Origin: Oscillospiraceae bacterium
GTDB taxonomy: Bacteria > Bacillota > Clostridia > Oscillospirales > Ruminococcaceae
Direction: 5' to 3'
NCBI GenBank assembly: GCA_022508885.1
Contig: JAFLUG010000009.1
Span: forward strand, 1 to 43,948
DNA length: 43,948 bases
Position numbers and translations under genes: made by a program. Below, in pieces: positions 31,059-39,684 of this stretch. The notes under the pieces are model-generated. The model searched no databases. It worked only from the letters and a program-made list of their open reading frames with translations, and was not told the origin of the DNA. Within the stretch, counting starts at the first letter, position 1. Every line of letters starts with the position of its first letter.

Positions 31059-31301
31059 ATGAAGCCTGTAAATATCGGATTCGGAAACATAGTAAACGAG
31101 GACAGGATAGTAGCGGTGGTGAGTCCCGACGCCGCGCCGGTAAAGCGGATAGTCCAGCTTGCGAAGGACAATGGTTCGGCCATAGACGCTACCTGCGGAA
31201 GAAAAACGCGCTCGGTGATCATCTGCGACAGCGGACATGTTGTGCTGTCGGCGCTGCTGCCCGATACTATTGCGGGCAAGTCAACAAAAAATACCGATTG
31301 A
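31059..31301 (+). CDS. remA: RemA-family DNA-binding regulator (DUF370)
   Basis: An 80-residue protein with the highly conserved RemA opening NIGFGNIV, then [44 protein letters not shown] and a short tail. In Bacillus subtilis RemA activates matrix genes and osmoprotection; in clostridia its targets are little known. It forms ring-like oligomers that bind DNA. It stands immediately upstream of gmk, the conserved location, and begins the long housekeeping cluster. Confidence 0.93.
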   Translation: MKPVNIGFGNIVNEDRIVAVVSPDAAPVKRIVQLAKDNGSAIDATCGRKTRSVIICDSGHVVLSALLPDTIAGKSTKNTD

Positions 31302-31311
31302 CGGAGGGAAT

Positions 31312-31926
31312 ATGGAAAACAAGGGATTGCTGTTTGTGGTATCCGCGCCCGCGGGCTGCGGAAAGGACACTATTCTGGGCGAGCTTTTCAAGCGCACCGA
31401 CACGGCGGGCTATGCCGTTTCCGCTACGACAAGAGCTATGCGCGAGGGTGAAATAGACGGTGTGCATTATCATTTCCTTTCGGTCGATGATTTCAAGGAG
31501 AAGATAGAAAACGGTGAGGTTCTGGAATACACCGAATACTGCGGAAATTTTTACGGAACGCTGAAAAAAAGCGTGAGCGACCTGCTTAAACAGGGAAAGG
31601 ACGCGGTTTTGAAAATCGAGGTAGAGGGAGCGATGAACATACGCAAAAAGTTCCCCGACGCCTGTCTTGTGTTTATTTTGCCTCCGTCTCTCGAGGTTTT
31701 GGAAAACAGACTTCGTGGCAGAGGCACCGAAACCGAGGAGAAAATTCTGGAAAGAACAGCCCAGGCGAAAACCGAACTGAAGTTCGCGGAAAATTATGAC
31801 TATCTCATTGTAAACGACGATCTAAACGAGGCTGTGGAGGATCTGCTCGCTGTTTTTCGAGCGGAAAAGCTGAGGAAACCGCGTTGTGAGGGCATTTTGA
31901 AAAGCATTGAGGGAGACGAGAGTTGA
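31312..31926 (+). CDS. gmk: Guanylate kinase
   Basis: Gmk phosphorylates GMP or dGMP to the diphosphate with ATP. The 204-residue protein has the P-loop VSAPAGCGKDTI (about 9-20), the GMP-binding segment SATTRAMREGEIDGVHYHFL, EYTEYCGNFYGT, and a LID region with RLRGRGTETEEKILERT. The P-loop Ser/Thr after Lys is replaced by Asp-Thr (GKDT), as in several clostridial Gmk proteins. The ATG at 31312 follows GGAGGG. It ends overlapping priA by four bases (TTGA). Confidence 0.95.
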   Translation: MENKGLLFVVSAPAGCGKDTILGELFKRTDTAGYAVSATTRAMREGEIDGVHYHFLSVDDFKEKIENGEVLEYTEYCGNFYGTLKKSVSDLLKQGKDAVLKIEVEGAMNIRKKFPDACLVFILPPSLEVLENRLRGRGTETEEKILERTAQAKTELKFAENYDYLIVNDDLNEAVEDLLAVFRAEKLRKPRCEGILKSIEGDES

Positions 31927-34322
31927 CCGCGAAAATTGCCGTAGAAAATACGCTTTACGCGTTTGACAGGCTGTTTTCGTATGAGATTCCTAAAGAGCTT
32001 TCGGAGAGAGTCCTGCCGGGAGTGCGTGTGGTCGTGCCGTTCGGCAGGGGGAACACAAAACGTGTGGGACTTGTATTTGAGATATCTGAGATAACGGACG
32101 AGACAGAAGAAAAGATAAAGCCGATAAGCGCGGTTATTGACGAAGAGCCGATTGTTTCCGAGGAACTTCTCAAGCTGTGTATCTGGCTTCGCGAAAACAC
32201 ATTCTGCACTTATTTCGACGCCTTCAGGGCGATAATTCCTCCGGGACTTTCATATTCGCTTAAAAGCAGGTTTTCATTAGCCGAAGGCTCGGATGTCGGA
32301 CCGCTTTCCGATGAAGATAAGAAGCTTATCGAAACGCTGCTGAAAGCTGACAGCTCCGTTGAATTATACGCCGAGCGCAAAAGCGATGTTGAAAGGCTGA
32401 TAAAGCAGGGCGTTATCGTCCGTGAGGAAATTCCCAAGCGCCGTGTGGGCGATGAGAATATAGCAATGGTCAGGCTTTCCGAGGACTATGACGAAACGGT
32501 AAAGCTCAGCCCCAAGCAGAAAACGGCGGTCGGATTTGTCCGCGAAAACGAAAGCGCGTCGATACGCGAGGTGTGCTACGCGTGCGCCTCAACGCCGGCG
32601 GTGGTAAACAGGCTGATTGAAAAAAACGTATTTGAGAGGTTTGAGTATTCGGTATTCCGCACGGAAAACGGAGAAACAGCAAGCGAAAGCCCAAAGGATA
32701 TTGTTTTTTCACCCAAACAGCAGGAGATATACAACGGCATCTTGTCGCTGATGAATGACGAAAAGCCGCGGTGCGCGCTGCTTCGCGGAATTACGGGAAG
32801 CGGGAAGACGTCGATCTTCATAAGGCTTATAAACGAGGCGTTAGAGCAGGGAAAAACCGCGATGATGCTTGTGCCGGAAATCTCGCTTACGCCGCAGATG
32901 GTAGGAAAGTTCAAGAGGCTTTTCGGCGAAAACATCGCCGTTATGCACAGTTCTTTGTCCGTCGGTGAGCGCGCGGACGAATACCGACGTGTAAAAGAGG
33001 GCAGAGCGCGTATAGTGATCGGTACAAGAAGCGCGGTTTTCGCTCCGGTAAAAAATTTAGGAATAATCGTTATAGACGAGGAGGGCGAGCAGAGCTACAA
33101 GTCCGAAAATACTCCGCGGTATCATGCGCGTGATGTGGCAAAACAGCGCTGCTTTGCGCAAAATGCGCTTTTGCTTCTGGCGTCGGCTACGCCGTCGCTT
33201 GAAAGCTATTACAACGCTAAGAGCGGACGTTACAGTCTGTTTGAGCTTGACGAGCGGTATAACAACGCGGTTTTGCCTGACGTAAGCATAATAGATATGC
33301 GAAACGAGCGTCAGGGCGGAAATATGTCGGACTTCAGCGAGCCGCTTGTCAATGCGCTCGAGGAAAATCTCAGAAAAGGCGAGCAGTCGATAATACTGCT
33401 TAACAGACGCGGCTACCGCACAAGCGTGAGGTGCGCGCAGTGCGGAAAGCCGGTGGAATGTCCGAACTGCTCTCTTCCGCTTACATACCACAAGGCCAAC
33501 GACAGTCTTATCTGCCATTATTGCGGTTTTATAAAGCGTCCCGATAAGATATGCGGTAAATGCGGCGGTCATTTTTTCAGCATGAAGGGCGAGGGAACGC
33601 AGCTTGTGGAGGACACGCTGTCACAGCTTTTTCCGTCCGCGAGACTGCTGAGAATGGACGCTGACACTACCTCGGGAAAGGCCGCGTTTGAAAAACGTTT
33701 CAGCGCGTTTGCAAATCACGAGTACGATATAATGGTAGGAACACAGATGATAGCAAAGGGACTGGACTTTCCCGACGTGACGCTTGTGGGAGTGCTGAAA
33801 ACGGATAATCTGCTTTACACAGCCGACTATAAGGCGTATGAGCGTACCTTTTCGCTTATAACTCAGGTGGTAGGACGCGCGGGACGCGCGGCGAAAAAGG
33901 GAAGGGCGATCATACAGACGTTTTCCCCCGAGCATTTTGTAATAAATTTGTCCGCGAGGCAGAATTATCCCGCGTTTTATGAAGAGGAGATAAAGCTGAG
34001 AGAGGTGGTATTCTGTCCGCCCATATGCGATATGGCGGAGTTTGGATTTTCCGCTGTTTCGGAGCGTGCCGGTCACGCTGCCGCGAAGAAATTCGCGAAG
34101 GTTCTGGCAGAAAAGGCGAGGTCGTATCAGGGACGTGTTCCGGTGAGAATACTCGGACCCGCGCCGAATGTTGTCGGCAAAATAAACGGTAGATATCATT
34201 TTATACTTATCGTAAAATGTAAAAACAGTCCGCTTTTGAGGAAAACGGTGGAAGAAACGCTTAAATTTGCTTACGGCGACAAAGAGTTTAAAGACGTAAG
34301 GTTTTATGCCGATATCGTTTAG
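31923..34322 (+). CDS. priA: Primosomal replication restart helicase PriA
   Basis: PriA recognises stalled forks and reloads the replisome. The 799-residue protein has an N-terminal DNA-binding domain, a DEAH-type helicase core with Walker A GITGSGKTSIFIRL and DEEGEQ, and a zinc-binding insert with paired cysteines (CAQCGKPVECPNC, CHYCG, CGKCGG). C-terminal helicase motifs GTQMIAKGLDFPDVTLVGVL and QVVGRAGRA follow. Start is TTG overlapping the gmk stop. In many Firmicutes rpoZ and coaBC lie between gmk and priA; both are absent here. Confidence 0.97.
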   Translation: MTAKIAVENTLYAFDRLFSYEIPKELSERVLPGVRVVVPFGRGNTKRVGLVFEISEITDETEEKIKPISAVIDEEPIVSEELLKLCIWLRENTFCTYFDAFRAIIPPGLSYSLKSRFSLAEGSDVGPLSDEDKKLIETLLKADSSVELYAERKSDVERLIKQGVIVREEIPKRRVGDENIAMVRLSEDYDETVKLSPKQKTAVGFVRENESASIREVCYACASTPAVVNRLIEKNVFERFEYSVFRTENGETASESPKDIVFSPKQQEIYNGILSLMNDEKPRCALLRGITGSGKTSIFIRLINEALEQGKTAMMLVPEISLTPQMVGKFKRLFGENIAVMHSSLSVGERADEYRRVKEGRARIVIGTRSAVFAPVKNLGIIVIDEEGEQSYKSENTPRYHARDVAKQRCFAQNALLLLASATPSLESYYNAKSGRYSLFELDERYNNAVLPDVSIIDMRNERQGGNMSDFSEPLVNALEENLRKGEQSIILLNRRGYRTSVRCAQCGKPVECPNCSLPLTYHKANDSLICHYCGFIKRPDKICGKCGGHFFSMKGEGTQLVEDTLSQLFPSARLLRMDADTTSGKAAFEKRFSAFANHEYDIMVGTQMIAKGLDFPDVTLVGVLKTDNLLYTADYKAYERTFSLITQVVGRAGRAAKKGRAIIQTFSPEHFVINLSARQNYPAFYEEEIKLREVVFCPPICDMAEFGFSAVSERAGHAAAKKFAKVLAEKARSYQGRVPVRILGPAPNVVGKINGRYHFILIVKCKNSPLLRKTVEETLKFAYGDKEFKDVRFYADIV

Positions 34323-34364
34323 TTGAGTTTACTTCTGTTTATACGGAAAGGGAAGGAAATAAAA

Positions 34365-34829
34365 ATGGCGTTGAGAGAAATATTTAAATTCGGTGATGAT
34401 ATACTCAGAAAAAAATGCCGCGAGGTGACGGCTTTTGACGAAAAGCTGTGGCAGCTGCTTGACGATATGTCCGAGACCCTTCAGTCGGAGGACGGAGTGG
34501 GGCTTGCCGCGCCGCAGGTCGGGATACTCAGACGCGCGGTAATAATCGACGTGCGCGACGGAAACGGCGTTATAGAGCTGATAAACCCCGTGATCACAGA
34601 AACAGAGGGCGTTCAGGTCGGAAACGAGGGCTGTCTGTCGGCTCCCGGAGAATGGTGCGAGGTAGAGCGTCCGCAAAATGTAAAGGTAAAGGCGTTTGAC
34701 AGAAACGGAAAGGAAATAGAGGTTGAGGGAAACGGTCTGCTTGCGAGGGCTATTTGCCACGAGCTTGACCACCTTGACGGAGTTTTATTTATAGACAGAG
34801 TAAAACAGGATATACCGAAAAGGTCGTGA
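34365..34829 (+). CDS. def: Peptide deformylase, paralogue 1
   Basis: This metalloenzyme removes the formyl group from nascent chains. The 154-residue protein has the three motifs: GVGLAAPQVG, NEGCLSAPG and CHELDHLDG (metal ligands Cys of EGCLS and the two His). Start at 34365 after GGAAGGAAAT; an upstream in-frame start has no ribosome binding site. It lies four bases before a second def gene and is followed by fmt, which adds the formyl group. Confidence 0.95.
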   Translation: MALREIFKFGDDILRKKCREVTAFDEKLWQLLDDMSETLQSEDGVGLAAPQVGILRRAVIIDVRDGNGVIELINPVITETEGVQVGNEGCLSAPGEWCEVERPQNVKVKAFDRNGKEIEVEGNGLLARAICHELDHLDGVLFIDRVKQDIPKRS

Positions 34830-34833
34830 AAAA

Positions 34834-35292
34834 ATGATAAGAGAGATCCTTACTTTCGACAGTCCGCTTCTGCGGGAGCATTCGCAGGAGGTAAAAAATT
34901 TCGACGGGGAGCTGTGGGAGCTTCTTGACGATATGTACGAAACCATGAAAAAAGCGGACGGAATAGGTCTGGCGGCGCCGCAGATAGGCGTTTTAAAACG
35001 CGTTATCGTTATTGACACGGGAGGAAAGACGGGGAAAATAGAACTTGTAAACCCCGTTATTACGGCAATGTGGGGAAAGCAGGAGGAAGCCGAGGGCTGT
35101 CTTTCGCTTTTACATAAAAGAGGCATAGTCAAAAGACCGATGCACGTCCGCGCAAAGGCATACGACCGCTTTGGAAAGCTCCGCCGTTATCATGTTAAGG
35201 AGCTTCTCGCTCGCGCGTTTTGTCATGAAACTGACCACTTGAACGGTATTTTATACAAGGACAAGGTAATAGAATGGGTCGAGGACGAATGA
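34834..35292 (+). CDS. def: Peptide deformylase, paralogue 2
   Basis: A 152-residue second deformylase in tandem: GIGLAAPQIG, EGCLSLLHKRG and CHETDHLNG keep all metal ligands and the catalytic Glu. After motif II it differs from paralogue 1 (LLHKRGIVKRP versus APGEWCEVERP), a region that lines the substrate pocket. The distance of four bases and parallel motif spacing point to a tandem duplication followed by divergence, or long-standing co-occurrence of two subtypes. Confidence 0.94.
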   Translation: MIREILTFDSPLLREHSQEVKNFDGELWELLDDMYETMKKADGIGLAAPQIGVLKRVIVIDTGGKTGKIELVNPVITAMWGKQEEAEGCLSLLHKRGIVKRPMHVRAKAYDRFGKLRRYHVKELLARAFCHETDHLNGILYKDKVIEWVEDE

Positions 35293-35335
35293 CAGATAAC
35301 ATCTTAATTTTTCCGTGAAACGAGGTTTTGAGTTT

Positions 35336-36280
35336 ATGAAAATTGTATTTATGGGAACTCCCGAAATCGCGGCAAATAGCCTCGGATATCTCAGGAAAAC
35401 AGGCTTTGATATAGCAGCGGTATTCACACAGCCCGACAAGGTGAAAAACCGCGGGCAGAAGGTTGAGTTTTCTCCCGTAAAACAGCTTGCGGTTGAATGC
35501 GGTATTCCCGTTTACCAGCCGACCTCGCTGAAACGCGGAGACGACGCCGAAAATTCGCTTGAGATACTCAGAGAGTTAGACCCCGATGTAATAGTTGTGG
35601 TAGCATATGGGCAGATACTGCCGAAAAGCGTGTTGGAGCTGCCGAAGCTCGGCTGTATAAACCTTCACGCTTCGCTGCTCCCGAAATACCGCGGAGCGGC
35701 TCCCATACAGCGCTGTATACAAAACGGAGAGACGGTTTCGGGCGTATGCACGATGAAAATGGACGAGGGGCTTGACACCGGCGACGTTATCATGACCTTC
35801 GAGCAGCCGATATCTCCGGATATGACAGGAACAGAGCTTACGGAGATATTTGCCGCGCGCGGAGCGGAGCTTCTTGCGCAGACGCTCGTAAAGCTCGAGA
35901 CAAATACCGCGCACTTCAGCTCTCAGGAATACTGTGAAACGCCGTCTTATGCCGAGAAAATAACCAAAGAAGAGCTTTGCGTTGATTTTACAAAGCCCGC
36001 AAAACAGGTCCACGATTTTATCCGCGCAATGGCTGACGTTCCGTGCGCGTATACGTTTCTGGACGGAAAGCGGCTGAAAATTTACCGTTCGGCGCTTGTT
36101 GAAAAAACGTCGGAGCTTGAGCCGGGAACGATAGCGGACGAAAAAGGCTTTGCGGTGATATGCGGCGACGGACGCTGTATTGAACTGCGCGAGATACAGC
36201 TTGAGGGCTCAAAGCGAATGAAAACCGAGGATTTCCTCCGCGGAAAAAAGATAAGCAGGGGCGCAAGGCTCGGAAATTAA
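35336..36280 (+). CDS. fmt: Methionyl-tRNA formyltransferase
   Basis: Fmt formylates initiator Met-tRNA using 10-formyl-tetrahydrofolate. Residues: N-terminal Rossmann fold KIVFMGTPEIAA, the catalytic region INLHASLLPKYRGAAPIQ (Asn, His and a following Asp in LDTGD), and a C-terminal OB-like domain from about 205. Predicted 314 residues, normal length. I chose the ATG at 35336 because the mature N-terminus MKIVFMGTPE is universal; an in-frame GTG lies seven codons upstream. It works opposite the two deformylases just upstream. Confidence 0.95.
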   Translation: MKIVFMGTPEIAANSLGYLRKTGFDIAAVFTQPDKVKNRGQKVEFSPVKQLAVECGIPVYQPTSLKRGDDAENSLEILRELDPDVIVVVAYGQILPKSVLELPKLGCINLHASLLPKYRGAAPIQRCIQNGETVSGVCTMKMDEGLDTGDVIMTFEQPISPDMTGTELTEIFAARGAELLAQTLVKLETNTAHFSSQEYCETPSYAEKITKEELCVDFTKPAKQVHDFIRAMADVPCAYTFLDGKRLKIYRSALVEKTSELEPGTIADEKGFAVICGDGRCIELREIQLEGSKRMKTEDFLRGKKISRGARLGN

Positions 36281-36348
36281 ATAATGACAGAGAAATTTTC
36301 ACATTGCTGAAAACTGTTATATGAAGACACTTTGACGAGGAGAGGGAA

Positions 36349-37668
36349 ATGGCTAACGCACGATTGACGGCTGTAAAACTGCTATTGAAAATGGACAGCG
36401 AAAGCGCTTACTCAAATATCCTGCTTGACAGCGCGCTTTCGGAGCAAGGGCTTTCAGAGCGCGACAAGGCATTTGCCGCGGCGCTGTTTTACGGAGTTAC
36501 AGAGCGTAAAATGACGCTTGATTATATTATAGCGCAAAACAGCAGGATAGCCTTTGACAAGATAGAAAGCGAAACCGCGGCGATCCTTCGCATGGGGTTT
36601 TATCAGCTTATGTATATGCCGTCAGTACCCGAAAGCGCGGCCGTAAATGAAAGCGTGAAGCTTTGCAAGAAGCTGAAGCTTTTTAACTCCGAAGGCTATG
36701 TAAACGCAATGCTCAGAAATTTCCTCAGAAACAACAAGGCTGTCGATTATACAGGCCTTTCGGACGAGGAGAGGCTGTCGATAGAATATTCCTGTCCGCT
36801 GTGGCTGGCGAAAAAATGGAAGACCGAATACGGAGAGGAAAACGCCGTAAAGGCTCTTGAGGCTTCACTCGGGGCTCCGCCGCTTTTCGCGAGGACAAAT
36901 ACAACAAAGGTAAGCGACGAGGAGCTTTTGGAAATACTTAGAAAAGAGGGCATATCGGCAGAGAAAAATCCTAAGCTTGCCGGATGCGTAAAGCTTAAGA
37001 AAACGGGCGACCTTGAGCAGTTAAAATCTTTCAGCGACGGGCTTTTTCATATTCAGGACGTTTCGAGTCAGCTATGCTGTCTGACTCTGAGACCGATAGT
37101 CAACGAAACTGTAATAGACGTGTGCGCCGCGCCGGGCGGAAAATCCTTTACAATGGCGGAGCTTATGGGAAACAACGGCAAAGTAATAAGTCTCGACCTT
37201 TACGACGCGCGGACTAATCTTGTTACGGACGGAGCAAAGCGCTTGGGACTGAAAATAATCGAGGCAAGACAGAACAACGCCGTAAGGTTTGACGAAACGC
37301 TTCCTCAGGCGGACAGAGTTCTTTGCGACGTGCCGTGCTCCGGACTTGGGGTAATACGCAGAAAGCCCGAAATAAAGTATAAACCCGAAAACGAATATGA
37401 TGAATTGCCAACGCTTCAGCGCGCGATATTAGAGGTTTCGTCAAGGTATGTAAAGACAGGGGGCACACTCGTGTACTCCACCTGTACGCTTTCGCGCCGG
37501 GAGAATGACGATGTGGCGCAGGACTTTGCACAGAGTCACCCTGAGTTTTCGCCGATAGTTCAGCCTATCCCGTATGAAAACGCGGAAAACAGCCCGACGA
37601 GAACTTTTTTCCCCGAAAAGGACGGGGGCGACGGATTTTTTACCGCGGCGTTTCGGCGTATAGAATGA
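36349..37668 (+). CDS. rsmB: 16S rRNA m5C967 methyltransferase
   Basis: A 439-residue enzyme: N-terminal NusB-like RNA-binding domain (about 1-135; ERDKAFAAALFYGVTER, NAMLRNFLRNN) and a C-terminal SAM-dependent methyltransferase. The latter has DVCAAPGGKSFTMAEL (about 261-276), the cysteine CDVPCSGLGVIRRKPEIKY and the catalytic YSTCTLSRREN. It follows fmt and precedes rlmN by 7 bases, the usual Firmicutes order. It starts after GGAGAGGG. Confidence 0.95.
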   Translation: MANARLTAVKLLLKMDSESAYSNILLDSALSEQGLSERDKAFAAALFYGVTERKMTLDYIIAQNSRIAFDKIESETAAILRMGFYQLMYMPSVPESAAVNESVKLCKKLKLFNSEGYVNAMLRNFLRNNKAVDYTGLSDEERLSIEYSCPLWLAKKWKTEYGEENAVKALEASLGAPPLFARTNTTKVSDEELLEILRKEGISAEKNPKLAGCVKLKKTGDLEQLKSFSDGLFHIQDVSSQLCCLTLRPIVNETVIDVCAAPGGKSFTMAELMGNNGKVISLDLYDARTNLVTDGAKRLGLKIIEARQNNAVRFDETLPQADRVLCDVPCSGLGVIRRKPEIKYKPENEYDELPTLQRAILEVSSRYVKTGGTLVYSTCTLSRRENDDVAQDFAQSHPEFSPIVQPIPYENAENSPTRTFFPEKDGGDGFFTAAFRRIE

Positions 37669-37675
37669 GGAATAT

Positions 37676-38698
37676 ATGGAACTGATAGATATTCTTTCGC
37701 TTTCGTTTGACGAACTGACGAGCGAAATATGCGCTATGGGTGAAAAGGGCTTTCGGGCAAAGCAGATATTTGATTGGCTTCATGTCAAGAAAATCAGCGA
37801 TTTTTCACAGATGAGCAATATTTCTGCACAATTTCGCGGCGAGCTTTCAAGAAAATTTTGTTTAAATCACCTAATTATCAAAAAAAGACTTGTAAGCCGT
37901 ATGGATAATACTGTAAAATATCTGTATGGGCTTAAAGACGGCGGCGCTGTTGAGAGCGTGCTCATGGAGTACAATCACGGAAACAGCCTTTGCGTGTCAA
38001 CGCAGGTCGGCTGTAAAATGGGCTGCGAATTCTGCGCGTCAACTATCGCGGGCTGGGTAAGAAACTTAGAGCCGTCGGAAATATTGGGGCAGATATACGA
38101 AAGCGAGCGTGACAGCGGAAAGCCCGTTGACAGCGTTGTGCTTATGGGCATTGGAGAGCCGCTGGATAATTTCGACAACGTGGTAAAATTTCTGCGGATA
38201 CTTTCGGAAAGCGGTTTCAGTCTGAGAAGAGTTTCTCTTTCTACCTGCGGTGTAGTGGACAAGATATACGAGCTTGCTGAGTTAAAGCTTGGAGTTACGT
38301 TGTCCGTTTCGCTCCACGCGGCTACGGACGAAAAGCGAAGCGCGATAATGCCGATAAACAGGCGGTTTGACCTCAGAACGCTGATGAAAGCCTGCGACGA
38401 TTATTTCGAGCAGACGGGCCGCAGGATATCGTTTGAATACTCGCTTATCGAAGGCGTAAACGACGGCGACGATTCCGCGGACGAGCTTATAAGGCTGCTT
38501 GGCGGGAAAAACTGCCACATAAATCTGATACCGGTAAACGAGGTAAAAGAACGCGAGTTCAGAAAAAGCAAATCGGTGCTTCGTTTTCAGAAGAGACTTA
38601 ACGCGGCGGGACTGAACGCGACTGTCCGAAGAACTCTCGGGGCTGACATAAACGCGGCCTGCGGACAGCTCAGACGCGACGATCTGTCAGATTTGTAA
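37676..38698 (+). CDS. rlmN: Dual-specificity rRNA/tRNA adenine C2 methyltransferase
   Basis: RlmN is a radical SAM enzyme that makes m2A2503 in 23S rRNA and m2A37 in some tRNAs. The 340-residue protein shows the cluster motif CKMGCEFCAST (CxxxCxxC, about 112-122), GEPLDNFDNV, the substrate loop SVSLHAATDEKRS, and the C-terminal methyl-carrying cysteine region GADINAACGQL (about 322-332). All expected cysteines are present. It is co-transcribed with rsmB. Confidence 0.96.
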   Translation: MELIDILSLSFDELTSEICAMGEKGFRAKQIFDWLHVKKISDFSQMSNISAQFRGELSRKFCLNHLIIKKRLVSRMDNTVKYLYGLKDGGAVESVLMEYNHGNSLCVSTQVGCKMGCEFCASTIAGWVRNLEPSEILGQIYESERDSGKPVDSVVLMGIGEPLDNFDNVVKFLRILSESGFSLRRVSLSTCGVVDKIYELAELKLGVTLSVSLHAATDEKRSAIMPINRRFDLRTLMKACDDYFEQTGRRISFEYSLIEGVNDGDDSADELIRLLGGKNCHINLIPVNEVKEREFRKSKSVLRFQKRLNAAGLNATVRRTLGADINAACGQLRRDDLSDL

Positions 38699-38796
38699 TT
38701 ATTTTGCTGATATTTGCGAATATATGACAATTACCGGCATACAACAATTTACAATTAATAATTACGCATTGCGAATCAGAAAAAGGGCGTGATATT
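38699..38796 (+). other. AT-rich intergenic segment, possible short interspersed repeat
   Basis: The sequence CAATTTACAATTAATAATTACGC with TTGCGAA at both ends has the look of short AT-rich intergenic repeats found in related genomes. It contains no promoter I can assign. It separates rlmN from the PP2C gene. Confidence 0.35.
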
Positions 38797-39534
38797 TTGG
38801 AGATTTATTTTAAAACGGATATAGGTCTTGAAAGAACCGAAAACCAGGACAATGTGTGGGGCGAAATGCTCACTCCGAGAGCCTGCGCGGCGGTTTTGTG
38901 CGACGGAATGGGCGGCGAGAGCCGCGGCGGGCTTGCGAGCAGACTGGCAGTGGAAACTGTGGCGAAAAGGATAATGGATAATTTCAGCGAGAGCCTGAGC
39001 CCGAACGCTATCAGAAATATGCTTATAACAGCCGTTATTGCCGCAAACTCTGTGGTTCGCGGGTGTCCGAAGGAATCCGAAAACGAGGTAATGGGCACTA
39101 CCTGCGTGGCTGTGATCGTATTCAAATCAACCGCTTATATCGTAAATGTCGGAGACAGCCGCGCTTATCAGTTGTTTACCGACGGCGATGACGAATGCAT
39201 CCGGCAGATAACAAGAGACCATTCACATGTCCGTGAGCTTGTGGAAAAGGGCCTTATAACCGAGGAAGAGGCTAAGATACACCCGAAACGCAGTAAGATA
39301 ACGCGCGCGATCGGTGCGGAGGACGACGTTACACCCGATTATTTCGAGCTTGACCTCAATAAGGATGACATGCTTCTGTTGTGCAGCGACGGTCTTTCTT
39401 CATACGGCGACGACCTTGATATCCTCGATATCTGTTTTGACAACAAGCCGAAGGACTGCTGTGAGGCGCTGGTTGAATACGCCAATAACAACGGCGGACA
39501 TGACAACGTTTCCGTAGCGCTTATTTCAGTATGA
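38797..39534 (+). CDS. prpC: PP2C-family serine/threonine phosphatase
   Basis: A 245-residue PPM phosphatase that reverses phosphorylation by the neighbouring PASTA kinase. Metal-binding motifs are in place: GLERTENQDNVW, CDGMGGESRGGLAS (about 31-44), VNVGDSRAY, LLLCSDGLSSYGDD and GGHDNVSVALI. It starts with TTG after AAAAGGGCG. Phosphatase and kinase are next to each other in nearly all Firmicutes, and here the kinase also has its own promoter. Confidence 0.93.
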   Translation: MEIYFKTDIGLERTENQDNVWGEMLTPRACAAVLCDGMGGESRGGLASRLAVETVAKRIMDNFSESLSPNAIRNMLITAVIAANSVVRGCPKESENEVMGTTCVAVIVFKSTAYIVNVGDSRAYQLFTDGDDECIRQITRDHSHVRELVEKGLITEEEAKIHPKRSKITRAIGAEDDVTPDYFELDLNKDDMLLLCSDGLSSYGDDLDILDICFDNKPKDCCEALVEYANNNGGHDNVSVALISV

Positions 39535-39564
39535 TCTCCTTGGCCTTCGCTGTTAAAAAACAGG

Positions 39565-39593
39565 TTGACTTTTGAGGAAAAATATGTTATAAT
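39565..39593 (+). promoter_or_regulatory. Promoter of prkC-rsgA
   Basis: TTGACT (39565-39570), 17-base spacer, TATAAT (39588-39593). It lies in the gap after the phosphatase gene, about 90 bases before the kinase ATG, so the kinase can be made independently. Confidence 0.82.
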
Positions 39594-39613
39594 GCACATA
39601 TATTGTGCATTAT
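39589..39613. promoter_or_regulatory. Inverted repeat overlapping the prkC -10 element
   Basis: ATAATGCACA (39589-39598) and TGTGCATTAT (39604-39613) form a perfect 10-bp inverted repeat around TATAT. It covers most of the -10 element and the transcription start, a typical repressor site, or else a 5' hairpin of the mRNA. Confidence 0.6.
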
Positions 39614-39684
39614 TGCCTATTCGTAATATTTTTCATAACATCAGCTTTTGGAATTGTGCTTTAAAAAGAGGGGAAAATTCAGTT

